Origin: JADJPO01 sp963724535
GTDB taxonomy: Bacteria > Actinomycetota > Actinomycetes > Actinomycetales > Kineosporiaceae
Assembly (NCBI GenBank): GCA_963724535.1
Contig: CAVRVD010000011.1
Location: forward strand, 1 to 64,000
Length of the DNA stretch: 64,000 nucleotides
Direction: 5' to 3'
The notes under the pieces were generated by a model that saw only the letters and a program-made list of their open reading frames with translations, was not told the origin of the DNA and searched no databases. Shown in pieces: positions 10,412 to 19,508 of the stretch. Within the stretch, counting starts at the first letter, position 1. Every line of letters starts with the position of its first letter. The translations under genes and the position numbers were made by a program.

Positions 10412-10575
10412 CAAGGCACAGCGTAGCCAAGGGCGCCGTCCTGCCCCGCTCGGGCCAATTTTGGCACGCCGATGCGGCCATGCGGCGACTGACGCTTGCC
10501 GCCCATCCCCGAAAGGCCTTATCACAGGCGGGCAGGCTCGTTTCGACCTTGCCATTGTGCCGTGAGATTTCCGTG

Positions 10576-11568
10576 ATGCCCAATACCCCAACCCGGCCAG
10601 CCGTGACCGTCCTTCTGGCGGATATCGGCGGCACCAATACCCGGGTAGCACTGGCGCATGACGGCGTTGTCGCAAAAGACACCATAAGGCGCTTTGCAAA
10701 TGCGGAGTCGCACACCCTTGAAAGCATCCTTGCGGGGTTTTTGCGGGATCATGGCGATGTTTCGTGCAAAGGTGCCTGCATAGCCGTGGCAGGCCCCGTG
10801 CAAGACGGTCGCGCCGAAATGACCAATCTTGATTGGGTGGTAACCCCGAAAGGCGTCGAAAGCGTTCTGGGCAGCGTCCGGATCGCTGTCATCAACGATT
10901 TGCAGGCGCAAGGCTATGCGCTGGACCGTCTGTCGCCCGACAAGATGCACGAAGCCCTTCCCGGAGCACAGAACCCGCGCCCTGGGCCACAACTTGTTGT
11001 CGGCATCGGCACCGGCTTCAATGCAGCACCGGTTCATCGCGGCCAGACCGGACTTTTGGCGGTTGCAAGCGAATGTGGCCATATCAGCCTGCCACTGCGC
11101 GACGCTGCGGATCTGAACCTTGCCCGCCATATCGAGGCGGCGCACGGGTTTGCAAGTATCGAAGACGTGTTGTCGGGACGTGGGCTTGAAGGGCTTTACA
11201 GCTGGCACGGCGCGCAAATGGCGGGCAGCCAGGCGACGGGGGCAGTTGATGCCGGTCAGATCATGCAGCGTATCGCCCTGGGCACCGATCCGGTCGCCAC
11301 GGCAACCGCCGAGACGTTTGTGCGGTTTTTGGGCCGGGTTGTCGGCGACCTTGCGCTGGTGCATCTGCCGTTTGGCGGCATCTATCTTGCGGGTGGCGTC
11401 GCGCGGGCCTTCAGGCCGCTGCTGCGCAAGCACGGGTTTGCGGCAGCCTTCCGCGACAAGGGCCGGTTTTCAACCTTCATGGATGATTTTGCGGTGCGGG
11501 TTATCGAAGATGATTTCGCCGCGCTGGAAGGATGTGCAAACCATATTTCAGGCCTCATGGCGCGGTAA
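10576..11568 (+). CDS. glk: Glucokinase
   Basis: Glk phosphorylates glucose with ATP to glucose-6-phosphate. The phosphate-binding motif A-D-I-G-G-T-N-T-R-V-A-L lies near the N-terminus. The catalytic aspartate region reads V-I-N-D-L-Q-A-Q-G-Y, followed by G-I-G-T-G-F-N-A-A and S-E-C-G-H-I-S-L. At 330 residues it has the length of the bacterial Glk family. I chose ATG 10,576 (M-P-N-T-P-T) because the domain begins right after it; an upstream in-frame ATG at 10,480 would add an untypical leader. The gene is intact. Its product feeds pgi, pgl and zwf, which lie convergently next door and form the start of the Entner-Doudoroff/pentose phosphate routes. Confidence 0.92.
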   Translation: MPNTPTRPAVTVLLADIGGTNTRVALAHDGVVAKDTIRRFANAESHTLESILAGFLRDHGDVSCKGACIAVAGPVQDGRAEMTNLDWVVTPKGVESVLGSVRIAVINDLQAQGYALDRLSPDKMHEALPGAQNPRPGPQLVVGIGTGFNAAPVHRGQTGLLAVASECGHISLPLRDAADLNLARHIEAAHGFASIEDVLSGRGLEGLYSWHGAQMAGSQATGAVDAGQIMQRIALGTDPVATATAETFVRFLGRVVGDLALVHLPFGGIYLAGGVARAFRPLLRKHGFAAAFRDKGRFSTFMDDFAVRVIEDDFAALEGCANHISGLMAR

Positions 11569-11619
11569 GGCCGAATGCCCCGGCGCAGTCTGCCCGATCT
11601 TGGCGCGCCAGACCGCTGA

Positions 11620-13222
11620 TCAGGGATCGGTCAGAAATCGCACCAGCATGCGGGTTGAGGGATCTTTCTGCGCCCCATCGGCTTTGCCCTCCAGCAAGGG
11701 TTGCAAGGCAAGTGCCAGCTCCTTGCCCAGTTCTACCCCCCATTGGTCAAAGGAATTGATCCCGAGGATCACCCCTTCCACAAATACCCGATGTTCATAA
11801 AGCGCCAGGACCTGGCCCAGCACGAAGGGCGAAAGTCTGGCATAAAGCAAGGTGGTCGACGGGCGGTTGCCGGGAAAGACCCGATGGCGGGCCTGACGCT
11901 CCAGCTCGGGCCCGGTCAGACCTTTGGCAGCCATTATGGCGCGGGCCTCGTCAAGGCTGCGCCCCTTCATCAAGGCTTCCGATTGCGCAAGGCAGTTGGA
12001 CATCAGCAGGATGTGCTGGTGAACAAGGTCGGGTTCATGGCCTTCGCGCGCCAGCAGAAATTCGCACGGCACCACGCGGGTGCCCTGGTGGATCAACTGG
12101 TAAAATGCGTGCTGGCCATTGGTTCCGGGTTCGCCCCAGACCACCGGGCCCGACTTCATGGTCAGGTCGTTGCCATCCATCGCGACGCGCTTGCCGTTAC
12201 TTTCCATCTCAAGCTGCTGAAGATAGGCGGGCAAGCGCGACAGATGCTGATCATAGGGCAGGACCGCGCGCGTCGCATAGCCGCAGATCTGGTTGTGCCA
12301 AATGCCGACCAGCGCCAGCATGACCGGCAGGTTCTGCGGCAAACGGTGTCTTGCGGAAATGCGCATCCATCGCCGCAGCCCCGTCCAGGAAGTCAGCGAA
12401 ATCGTCCGGCCCAATGGCCAGCATCAGCGACAGTCCGATCGGACCCCAGATCGAATAGCGCCCGCCAACCCAGTCTTCAAAACCAAACACCCGCTCAGCC
12501 GCGATACCGAAGGCCGCGGTCTTGTCGAAAGCGGTTGAGACGGCGGCAAATTGGGTCGAGGGATCGGCAACCTTGGCCGCCATCCAGTCCCGCGCGGTTT
12601 CGGCATTGGTCATCGTCTCGATTGTGGTGAAGGTCTTGGACGCAACGATGACAAGCGTCGTTGTCGGGTCAAGCCCGGCCAGCACATCATGGACATGCGC
12701 ACCATCGACGTTCGAGACGAAATGGGTGCGCGGGCCGCGGCGTAGGGGGCGAGCGCCAGACAGGCCATCGCCGGGCCAAGGTCTGAGCCACCGATTCCGA
12801 TATTGACCACATCGGTGATCGCCCCACCTTGCCCCTTGAACACTCCGCGCGCAGTTCGCGGGCAAAGGCATCCATCCGGGCAAGGGTGGCGCGCACCTCG
12901 GGCATCACGTCGTTGCCGTCGACCATGACCGGCGCGCCCACGATTGCGCAACGCGGTGTGCAGGACCGCGCGGCCCTCGGTTTCGTTGATCTTTGCGCCC
13001 GAAAACATCGCATCGCGCCGGGCGGCGACATCGGTCGCTTACGGCGAGTTCAATCAGTAAGGTCGCGGGTCTTGCGCGTCGATCGTGGTCTTGGAATAGT
13101 CAAACAGCATCCCCTCTGACCGGATCGAGAAATCCGCGGCGCGGTCGTGCCGTCGAACAGCGACAGGATCGTGCGGCTTTGAGGCGGTCGTAGTGGGATT
13201 TGAGGTCTTTCCACAGGGTCAT
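11620..13222 (-). pseudogene. pgi: Glucose-6-phosphate isomerase (frameshifted as sequenced)
   Basis: Pgi interconverts glucose-6-phosphate and fructose-6-phosphate. The start at 13,222 reads M-T-L-W-K-D-L-K-S-H-Y-D-R. Then follow S-L-F-D-G-T-T-A, I-G-I-G-G-S-D-L-G-P, F-V-S-N-V-D-G-A-H, V-I-V-A-S-K-T-F-T-T-I-E-T, F-E-D-W-V-G-G-R-Y-S-I-W-G-P-I-G, and in the clean 3' frame G-I-N-S-F-D-Q-W-G-V-E-L-G-K. The total length fits the usual ~535 residues. At least four indels lie between 12,330 and 13,150. The gene is convergent with glk and follows pgl and zwf on the minus strand. Confidence 0.88.
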
Positions 13223-13258
13223 GCCACGATCCTTGTGTTCGGAGTGACGACCCGCCGA

Positions 13259-13937
13259 TCAGGGTGCCCAATGCACCGTGGCATTGGCCGAGACCGCCCG
13301 GATCGGCGCCTCTTCAAGGGGGCAAGGTCTGGCCCGTTCAATGGCCGCCCGCTTTATCGGCCCCCGGTGATGACGATATGGGTCGCCATTGCATCCGCCA
13401 GACACCCGCGCGGTCAGCGTCACGCGCGGCTCGCCCGCCGCCGCGGCGCGCATCGGCATCAGGATCGGCGCATCGGGCGCCAGCGCCTCGGCCAGACGGT
13501 CGGCGCCGGGAAAAAGCGAGGCGGTGTGCATGTCGTCGCCCATGCCAAGCAGCAGCACCGAGATCGGCAGATGCGGCGAGACCGCCGCGGCAACCCGTTC
13601 ATCGCCGGCTTCGGGTGCGGGCGCTTCGGCGTAAAGCGGCACGAAGTTGCGCCGCTTCGGCGCGGCTGGTCAAAAGCCGCCGCCGCATCAACCGGCCGTT
13701 CGAGCGTTCGTGTCTTCGCGGCACCCAGCGTTCGTCAGTTCGGGAAGATAGTCGACCCGATCCCAGTCAAGCTTGAGACCGACAGCATATCGAATACCGG
13801 CCCCGGCGTGGTGCCGCCGGGAACCGCAGAAACTGACGCTGGTCGTTCTGGCGCAGGGCTGCGCCGAGGTCGCTGGCCAGCGCATCGGCCAGGCCGAACA
13901 TCATCAGCTCGCGGTCGGGATATTCGACCAGGTTCAT
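13259..13937 (-). pseudogene. pgl: 6-phosphogluconolactonase (frameshifted as sequenced)
   Basis: Pgl hydrolyses 6-phosphogluconolactone made by Zwf. The N-terminus, read from ATG 13,937, gives M-N-L-V-E-Y-P-D-R-E. The clean 3' frame holds L-L-G-M-G-D-D-M-H-T-A-S-L-F-P-G and the ending A-N-A-T-V-H-W-A-P. The ATG overlaps the zwf stop codon in an ATGA arrangement, so translation is probably coupled. At least two frame changes occur between 13,640 and 13,860. Confidence 0.82.
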
Positions 13938-15195
13938 TCCTTGATCTCCCGCCAGCGTCGCCCGTCGCGGTGCAGCAGCATCAGCGCATCCTCGGGGCCG
14001 CGATGAGCCGGCGTCATAGGCCTTGGGCTTGTCGCTGCGCGCTTCCCAGCCCGGCGATGATCGGATCGGTCCAGGCCCAGGCCGCCTCGACCTCGTCGCC
14101 GCGCATGAACAGGGTCTGGTTGCCACGGATCACATCCATGATCAGCCGCTCATAGGCGTCGGGAATATCGGCACCATCCTCGCCCAGGGCGTCGGCGAAG
14201 GACATGTCGAGCGGCACTTCGGTCAGGCGCATGCCCCCCGGCCCCGGTTCCTTGATCATCACCGTACAGGTTCATGCCCTCGTTCGGCTGCAGGCGGATC
14301 GTCAGCACGTTTTCGCGCCAGCCCTCGTCGTCGCCGAAGATCGAATGCGGGACCTCCTTGAAGACCACGGCAATTTCCGAGGTCGCGCGCGCGCAGCTTC
14401 TTGCCGGTGCGCAGGTAGAAGGGCGTGCCCTTCCAGCGCCAGTTGGCGATATCGACCTTCAGCGCGATGTAGCTTTCGGTGGTCGAGGCGGATTTTCGGC
14501 ATCTTCGACGGTAGGCCCGGCGCTCGTCGGTCGCGCGATACTGGCCGCGCACGATGTCCTCGGGCCCGACAGGTTCCAGCGCGCGGATGACCTTCAGCTT
14601 TTCGTCGCGCACCGCGTCGGGGTCGAACCGGTAGGGCGGTTCCATCGCGATCAGGCACAAAAGCTGCATCATGTGGTTCTGGACCATGTCCCGCATGGCG
14701 CCCGACTTGTCGTAATAGGCGCCGCGCCCGCCGACACCGACCGTCTCGGCCACGGTGATCTGGACGTGATCGACATGGCGTGCGTTCCAGAGCGGTTCGA
14801 ACAGGATATTGGCAAAGCGCACCGCCATCAGGTTCTGGACGGTCTCCTTGCCGAGATAATGGTCGATCCGGTAGATCTGATGTTCGGTGAAATGCGCGGC
14901 CAGCGTCTCGTTCAGCTCGTGCGCCGTGGCCAGATCGCGGCCGAAAGGTTTTTCGACGACGATGCGGCTTTCGCGATTGGCGATCCGTGACGGTGGAGCC
15001 GTTCGGCAATCGCACCGAAGAGCGATGGGGCGACAGAGAAGTAGAAGGCCTGAACCACGTCCTTGCGGATCAGCTTCGGAAAGTTCGGGCCAGCCATTTT
15101 CGCCGGTGGCGTCAATCGTCACGTAGCACAGATGCTCGACAAAGCGCTTGACCTCATCGTCGTCGCGTTTTGCGGCGGCGATATATTCGGTAACC
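13934..15195 (-). pseudogene. zwf: Glucose-6-phosphate 1-dehydrogenase, N-terminus missing at the contig join
   Basis: Zwf oxidises glucose-6-phosphate to 6-phosphogluconolactone with NAD(P)+. Visible blocks are V-V-E-K-P-F-G-R-D-L-A-T-A, the active-site signature R-I-D-H-Y-L-G-K-E-T-V-Q-N, F-E-P-L-W-N-A-R-H-V-D-H-V-Q-I, and M-M-Q-L-L-C-L-I-A-M-E-P-P. Reading upstream, zwf homology ends at T-E-Y-I-A-A-A-K-R-D-D-D. Roughly the first 70 residues, including the G-G-T-G-D-L-A nucleotide motif, are absent because actinobacterial DNA begins there. At least three frameshifts occur inside. The stop overlaps the start of pgl. Confidence 0.88.
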
Positions 15196-15205
15196 ACCGG
15201 CCATC
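15190..15205. other. Join between two unrelated genomes (probable assembly chimera)
   Basis: On the minus strand a dacB-type reading frame ends in G-V-P-T-Q-G-Q-T-M-A and is followed, out of frame, by zwf coding T-E-Y-I-A-A-A-K. Both genes are cut inside conserved domains. Base composition, codon use, taxonomic character and frameshift density all change here. No insertion sequence, integrase, tRNA or repeat lies at the point. Confidence 0.85.
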
Positions 15206-16233
15206 GTCTGACCCTGGGTGGGCACACCGAGCCCGGCCAACGCCTCGAGCACGGCCGCGCCGGCGCCGCCGAACGTGGTCGGGTGGTTGCTGCTGACGGC
15301 GACCAGCCTGGCCAGTGCCTCAGCGGCAGTGTTGTCGCTGTCGGTGAGCGACTGCTCGACCAGATCGGCCAGGCGTGCCGAGGTCACCTCGGCGAGCACT
15401 GCCGCTGCCGGGTCGACCGGGGAGTCCCGACGGGCGACGGCGCCGGTGACGGTGATGCCCTGCTCACCCAGCCGGCGCACGAACGTGGCGGCGGCGGCGC
15501 GTGCCGGGTCGCTGGACCGGGCGAACGGCATCCCGGGTGCCGGACGCCGTCCCGGGGTGACGTTGCCGGCGTCCAGGGCCAGCGCGGTGACCGGGGCGAC
15601 GAACCCGCCGGCGACGTCGTTCGGGCGCCACTGCGAGCTCACCGCGGGCCCGGTGAACAGGGTGTCGTCGACGGCGAGGGTGATCTCGGTGCGCCCGGAG
15701 GCGCTCAGCGCGCGGGCGGTGGCGACGGCCAGGTCGCCCAGGCCACCGTGACCGACCACGGCGTCCGGGTCGCCGGCGTCGGGGCCCAGGAGCACGTCGC
15801 CGCCGCCGACCAGGACCAGCTGGCCGGGGGCGGTCTGCACCACCCGGGTGGGCAACGTGGAGTCCGGGCCGCGCAGGGACAGCACCGCTACCGCGGTGAG
15901 GATCTTGGCCGTCGACGCCGGGACGGCGGCCCTGTCGGCGGAGCGGGCCAGCAGCACCTCGCCCCTGGCCACGTCGACCACCTGGGCGGCCACCGCACCA
16001 CCGAGGGCGGGATCGTCCAGCACCGCGGCCAGGGCGGTGGCGAGCGCGCCCGCGGTCGGGGCCGGCGCCTGGCCGTCCAGGGCCGGCAGGACGGCGGCGG
16101 CCGGGACCGGGATCACCGCGCCCGGCGGTGCCACGTCGGACGCGCCGAGGACCGGCGACGGCGCCGCGACGGCTGCGGGGGCGAGGCAGAGCGCAGCCAC
16201 GACGAGACCGCCGAGCGCGCCCATTCGCCGCAC
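15196..16233 (-). CDS. D-alanyl-D-alanine carboxypeptidase / PBP4 family, C-terminus missing at the join
   Basis: Peptidase S13 family enzymes trim or open peptidoglycan cross-links outside the membrane. A signal peptide follows the GTG start at 16,233 (L-V-V-A-A-L-C-L-A-P-A-A-V-A-A). That GTG has AGGGGGG ten bases upstream; ATG 16,224 is the alternative. The active-site motif S-T-A-K is at residues 107-110 and the second motif S-D-N at about 299-301. The third motif (K-T-G) would lie beyond the contig join and is not present. Divergent from ppa, as in many Actinobacteria. Confidence 0.85.
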
Positions 16234-16329
16234 GACTGATACACCCCCCTTCGTCGCTGTCAATGCTGCCGCCGGGTCCGGCGGGTCTGCGAGAGTAGTC
16301 TCCAGCACGCGACGACGAGGGAGTGCCAG

Positions 16330-16881
16330 GTGGAGTTCGAGTTCGAGGTCACCGTCGAGATCCCGGCCGGCCAGCGCAACAAGTACGAGGTGGACCACGA
16401 CACCGGCCGGATCCGACTGGACCGGATGCTGTTCACCTCCACGCGCTACCCGCACGACTACGGCTTCATCGAGGACACCCTCGGCGAGGACGGGGACCCG
16501 CTGGACGCCTTGGTCCTGCTCGAGGAGCCGACCTTCCCTGGCTGCCTGGTCCGCTGCCGCGCCATCGGCATGTTCCACATGCGCGACGAGGCCGGCGGCG
16601 ACGACAAGGTGCTGTGCATCCCGGTGGGCAACCCGCGGGTCAAGCACGTCACCGACCTGGACCACATCTCCGACTTCGACCGGCTGGAGATCCAGCACTT
16701 CTTCGAGACCTACAAGGACCTCGAGCCGGGCAAGAGCGTCGAGGGGGCGCACTGGGCCGACCGCGAGGAGGCCGAGGCCGAGATCAGGCGATCGTTCGAG
16801 CGCCTCAAGGCCCACTCCGGTCCGGTGCAGCCACCGGTCGTCGGGACCGCGAACCCACGGCGGGTGCGCAACTCCGGCTGA
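16330..16881 (+). CDS. ppa: Inorganic pyrophosphatase
   Basis: Family I soluble pyrophosphatase, which hydrolyses PPi to two phosphates and pulls biosynthetic reactions forward. Typical blocks are G-Q-R-N-K-Y-E-V-D-H-D-T-G-R-I-R-L-D-R, Y-P-H-D-Y-G-F-I, and the metal-binding G-E-D-G-D-P-L-D-A-L-V. It is 183 residues, slightly longer than the usual ~165-175 because of a short C-terminal tail. The start is GTG at 16,330 (residues M-E-F-E-F-E-V-T-V-E-I-P), since no ATG lies closer to the domain. Confidence 0.95.
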   Translation: MEFEFEVTVEIPAGQRNKYEVDHDTGRIRLDRMLFTSTRYPHDYGFIEDTLGEDGDPLDALVLLEEPTFPGCLVRCRAIGMFHMRDEAGGDDKVLCIPVGNPRVKHVTDLDHISDFDRLEIQHFFETYKDLEPGKSVEGAHWADREEAEAEIRRSFERLKAHSGPVQPPVVGTANPRRVRNSG

Positions 16882-16932
16882 CTCCTCCCGTCGGGTCCGC
16901 CCGCATCGACGGATCCGTGGCCTTCTGGGGCG

Positions 16933-17646
16933 GTGAGCTTGGTGATACCCAACCCGGACGACCCGACGGCCATGGTGGGACTCAGCTACGCCGGGATGTT
17001 CGTCCGGGCCGGTCGTGACGACGTCCTGACGCGGCTGGCCGAGCAGCGGTTCACCGGGTGGCTCGGCCCCCAGGAGGGTGACTGGCTACTCGTCGTGCCC
17101 GAGGCGGTCGACGGACCGGTGGCCGGGTCCGGCCGTGGCCTGCTCCAGCTCGCGCTGGCCCTGGCCCGAGAGCTGTCCACGGTGGCCGTGGTGGCGCGGG
17201 TCGACCGCGACCAGGTGCTGCGTCTGGACGGCTGGGACGGCACCGGGGACGACGGCTCGCAGCCCCCGAGGGAGCTGGGCGGTTACGTCAGCGACCCGAG
17301 CATCGACGCCCCGGACGACGACGCGGTCTTCGCCGAGCCCGAGGGCGCTCACCACGCCCATGCCTACGCCGGCGCCTGCTCCCGACCGGAGGTCGGGGAG
17401 GAGCTGTTCGAGCTGCTCGCCGAGGAGCTCGACACCGAGAGCATCTTCGAGTCCGAGCGACTGGACAGCGCGCTGCGGCTGCTCGACGTGCCACGCTGGC
17501 TGGTCTCGGCGCCCTCGCTGCCCCGCGACGTGCCCGGCGGCCCCCGCCGGGGCGAGCTGGTCCGGCTCGGGGCGGGCCGCCTCGGAGTAGGTGGGCGCCT
17601 CGCCGCCGCGGCCACCGGCGTGGTCCGCCGCCGCCGGCGGCGCTGA
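16933..17646 (+). CDS. Hypothetical actinobacterial protein, acidic with basic C-terminus
   Basis: I do not recognise a characterised family. The 237-residue protein starts at GTG 16,933 and has a compact N-terminal region (F-T-G-W-L-G-P-Q-E-G-D-W-L-L-V-V-P) followed by an acidic centre (D-P-S-I-D-A-P-D-D-D-A-V-F-A-E-P-E). A Leu/Glu-rich helical part comes next, and the end is a run of arginines. No signal peptide or membrane helix is evident. It lies between ppa and a convergent phosphatase gene. Codon use is normal for the region, so I judge it a real gene of unknown role. Confidence 0.75.
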   Translation: MSLVIPNPDDPTAMVGLSYAGMFVRAGRDDVLTRLAEQRFTGWLGPQEGDWLLVVPEAVDGPVAGSGRGLLQLALALARELSTVAVVARVDRDQVLRLDGWDGTGDDGSQPPRELGGYVSDPSIDAPDDDAVFAEPEGAHHAHAYAGACSRPEVGEELFELLAEELDTESIFESERLDSALRLLDVPRWLVSAPSLPRDVPGGPRRGELVRLGAGRLGVGGRLAAAATGVVRRRRRR

Positions 17647-17671
17647 CCCGTCCGCCGAGCCGGCGGGCTGG

Positions 17672-18400
17672 CTATCCGGACACGGCGGCACTACCCAGCC
17701 GGATGAGGTGGTCCACCCGGCTGACCGCGACCGCGATCGTCGGCAGGTTGTCCGGGGTGACCTGGACGAACCGGGTCACCGAGGTGTTCTGCAGCTCCAC
17801 CCAGCCGGTCATCGACTCGATGCCCAGCAGCCGGCGGAACAGGAACTGGCCGAAGGTGCCGTGGCAGACCAGCGCCACGGTGGCTGCGTCGTCGCCGTGC
17901 TCGGCCACCAGGGCGGCCACCACCCGCGCCGCCCGGTCCGGCACGTCCGCCATCCGCTCCACGGGCCCGGACCACCAGCCGGCCCTGCCGGCCGACGTGG
18001 GCGCCACCGGGTGCTCGGGCCAGACCAGACGGCTGCTCACCGCGGTCAGCTCGGCGCGGCCTGCCCCCGGGTGCGGGCGCACGTCGTCCGGGTCGGCAGG
18101 GTCGGCGTCGTAGACGACCGGCCCGAACACCTCGAAGAGCTCCCGGTGACCGAACAGCGGCAGGTCGAGGGCCTCGACGATCGGCGCGGCGGTCTGGACG
18201 GCGCGCAACATCAGGCTGGTGTAGACGTGAGTGGGTCGCGGTCCGTAGCCCTCGGCGGCGATGGCGTCGGCGACGGCGTTGGCCTGGCGCACTCCGAGGT
18301 CGGTCAACGACGGGTCCGGGGACCGGCCCCGGCTGGAGCCGGTCTGCTGCCAGAGCAGGTTGTTGCCGGACTGGCCGTGCCGGATCAGTAGCAGGTCCAT
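17672..18400 (-). CDS. Histidine phosphatase family protein (phosphoglycerate mutase-like)
   Basis: The N-terminus holds the catalytic R-H-G-Q-S motif (residues 7-11) and the second histidine is in V-C-H-G-T-F-G-Q-F. The enzyme forms a phosphohistidine intermediate and removes or transfers phosphate; the substrate cannot be told. An insert rich in Asp/Pro (Y-D-A-D-P-A-D-P-D-D-V-R) lies in the middle. It is convergent with the preceding hypothetical gene and 24 bases from the macro-domain gene on the same strand, suggesting one transcript with macro, dtd and possibly the asparaginase. Confidence 0.9.
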   Translation of the reverse strand: MDLLLIRHGQSGNNLLWQQTGSSRGRSPDPSLTDLGVRQANAVADAIAAEGYGPRPTHVYTSLMLRAVQTAAPIVEALDLPLFGHRELFEVFGPVVYDADPADPDDVRPHPGAGRAELTAVSSRLVWPEHPVAPTSAGRAGWWSGPVERMADVPDRAARVVAALVAEHGDDAATVALVCHGTFGQFLFRRLLGIESMTGWVELQNTSVTRFVQVTPDNLPTIAVAVSRVDHLIRLGSAAVSG

Positions 18401-18424
18401 CCCGTCCTCGACGCCTCCTCGCCC

Positions 18425-18964
18425 TCAGTGCCCCTCGACGCCTCCACGCACGGCCCGTTCGAACGCCGTCGTGGCGGCCGGCCCGAACGGCACGAACCGA
18501 ACCAGCTCGACTCCCCCGGCCCGGCCCTCGGCGGCCACGGCCCGGACGGCACCGACCCCCAGGTCGGCGACCTGGGCGACGTCCCAGCCGTAGACGCCGG
18601 CGCTGACCGCGGGGAAGGCCACCGAGGCGGCGCCGAGCTCGGCGACCAGCAGCAGGCTGGTGCGGAAGCATGAGGTCAGCAGGCCCGGATCGGTCTGCCC
18701 GGCGTGCCGGTTGGGACCAACGGTGTGCACCACCCACCGAGCGGCGAGCCGTCCGGCACCGGTGGCGACGGCTGCGCCGACCGCCAGACCGTGCGGCAGG
18801 CTGGTCGCCCGCAGCCGCCGGCACTCCTCGAGTAGGGCCGGGCCGGCCGCGGCATGGATGGCGCCGTCCACCCCACCTCCGCCGAGCAGTGCGGAGTTGG
18901 CGGCGTTGACGATCACGTCCACCCGCTGAGCGGTGATGTCGCCGGGGGCCACCTCGATCCGCAT
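18425..18964 (-). CDS. Macro-domain protein (O-acetyl-ADP-ribose deacetylase type)
   Basis: Macro domains bind ADP-ribose and many remove O-acetyl groups or ADP-ribose from proteins. The binding loop is clear: D-V-I-V-N-A-A-N-S-A-L-L-G-G-G-G-V-D-G-A-I-H at residues 16-37, followed by the phosphate loop P-A-V-S-A-G-V-Y-G-W. The 179-residue length is that of a stand-alone MacroD/YmdB-type domain. Start ATG 18,964 lies two bases after the stop of dtd, so the two are probably co-translated. Confidence 0.92.
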   Translation of the reverse strand: MRIEVAPGDITAQRVDVIVNAANSALLGGGGVDGAIHAAAGPALLEECRRLRATSLPHGLAVGAAVATGAGRLAARWVVHTVGPNRHAGQTDPGLLTSCFRTSLLLVAELGAASVAFPAVSAGVYGWDVAQVADLGVGAVRAVAAEGRAGGVELVRFVPFGPAATTAFERAVRGGVEGH

Positions 18965-18966
18965 CG

Positions 18967-19392
18967 TCAGGCCTCCAGGATGAGGGTGACCGGTCCGTCA
19001 CCCACCAGCTCGACCTGCATGTCCGCGCCGAACCTCCCGGTGGCCACCGAAAGCCCTTGGTCGGCAAGGGCTTTGGCGAACGCCTCGACGAGCGGTTCGG
19101 CGACCGGCCCCGGCGCGGCGGCCGACCAGGACGGGCGGCGGCCCTTGCTCGTGTCGGCGTAGAGGGTGAACTGGCTGACCACGAGCACCGGCGCACCGGC
19201 GTCCAGGGCACTGCGCTCCTCGCGCAGGATGCGCAGTCCGGCGATCTTGCGGGCCAGGGTCTGGGCCTGCTGCTCGCCGTCGTCGTGGGTGACGCCGAGC
19301 AACACCACCAACCCCGGGGACTCGATCGCGCCGACCCGCTCACCCGCCACGACGACCGCCGCCCGGCTGACCCTCTGCACCACTGCCCGCAC
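18967..19392 (-). CDS. dtd: D-aminoacyl-tRNA deacylase
   Basis: Dtd hydrolyses D-amino acids from mischarged tRNA. Signatures are M-R-A-V-V-Q-R-V at the GTG start (19,392), the S-Q-F-T-L-Y-A-D motif and the C-terminal G-D-G-P-V-T-L-I-L-E, where family members usually have N-D-G-P. Length (141 residues) is standard. The start at 19,392 was chosen because it places the universally conserved R-A-V-V-Q-R at residue 2; longer readings upstream have no support. Confidence 0.93.
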   Translation of the reverse strand: MRAVVQRVSRAAVVVAGERVGAIESPGLVVLLGVTHDDGEQQAQTLARKIAGLRILREERSALDAGAPVLVVSQFTLYADTSKGRRPSWSAAAPGPVAEPLVEAFAKALADQGLSVATGRFGADMQVELVGDGPVTLILEA

Positions 19393-19508
19393 CAGGTCAG
19401 CCTGCCAGATCCCCCGCCGCCGCCCGCGCTGCCTGCGCACGACGTCACGTCGCATGCTTGTGATGCCCACCGACGTGAGGCTGTGCTCATCCCGCTCGGG
19501 GGGTCCGA

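Noticed and set aside
10278..10727. Minus-strand frame of about 149 codons before glk
   Set aside because: It overlaps the N-terminal domain of glk and includes the 15-bp tandem repeat translated as a simple A-P-S-Y-L pattern; no start signal.
15100..15300. Recent lateral transfer or integrated element as the cause of the left/right difference
   Set aside because: Both flanking genes are core genes cut mid-domain, with no integrase, transposase, tRNA or attachment repeat, and the difference extends to both window ends.
15154..16815. A 553-codon minus-strand frame spanning the join
   Set aside because: Its start lies far upstream of the real dacB signal peptide, antisense to ppa, and its last ~15 codons come from out-of-frame zwf DNA. 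It is an artefact of the join, not a fusion protein.
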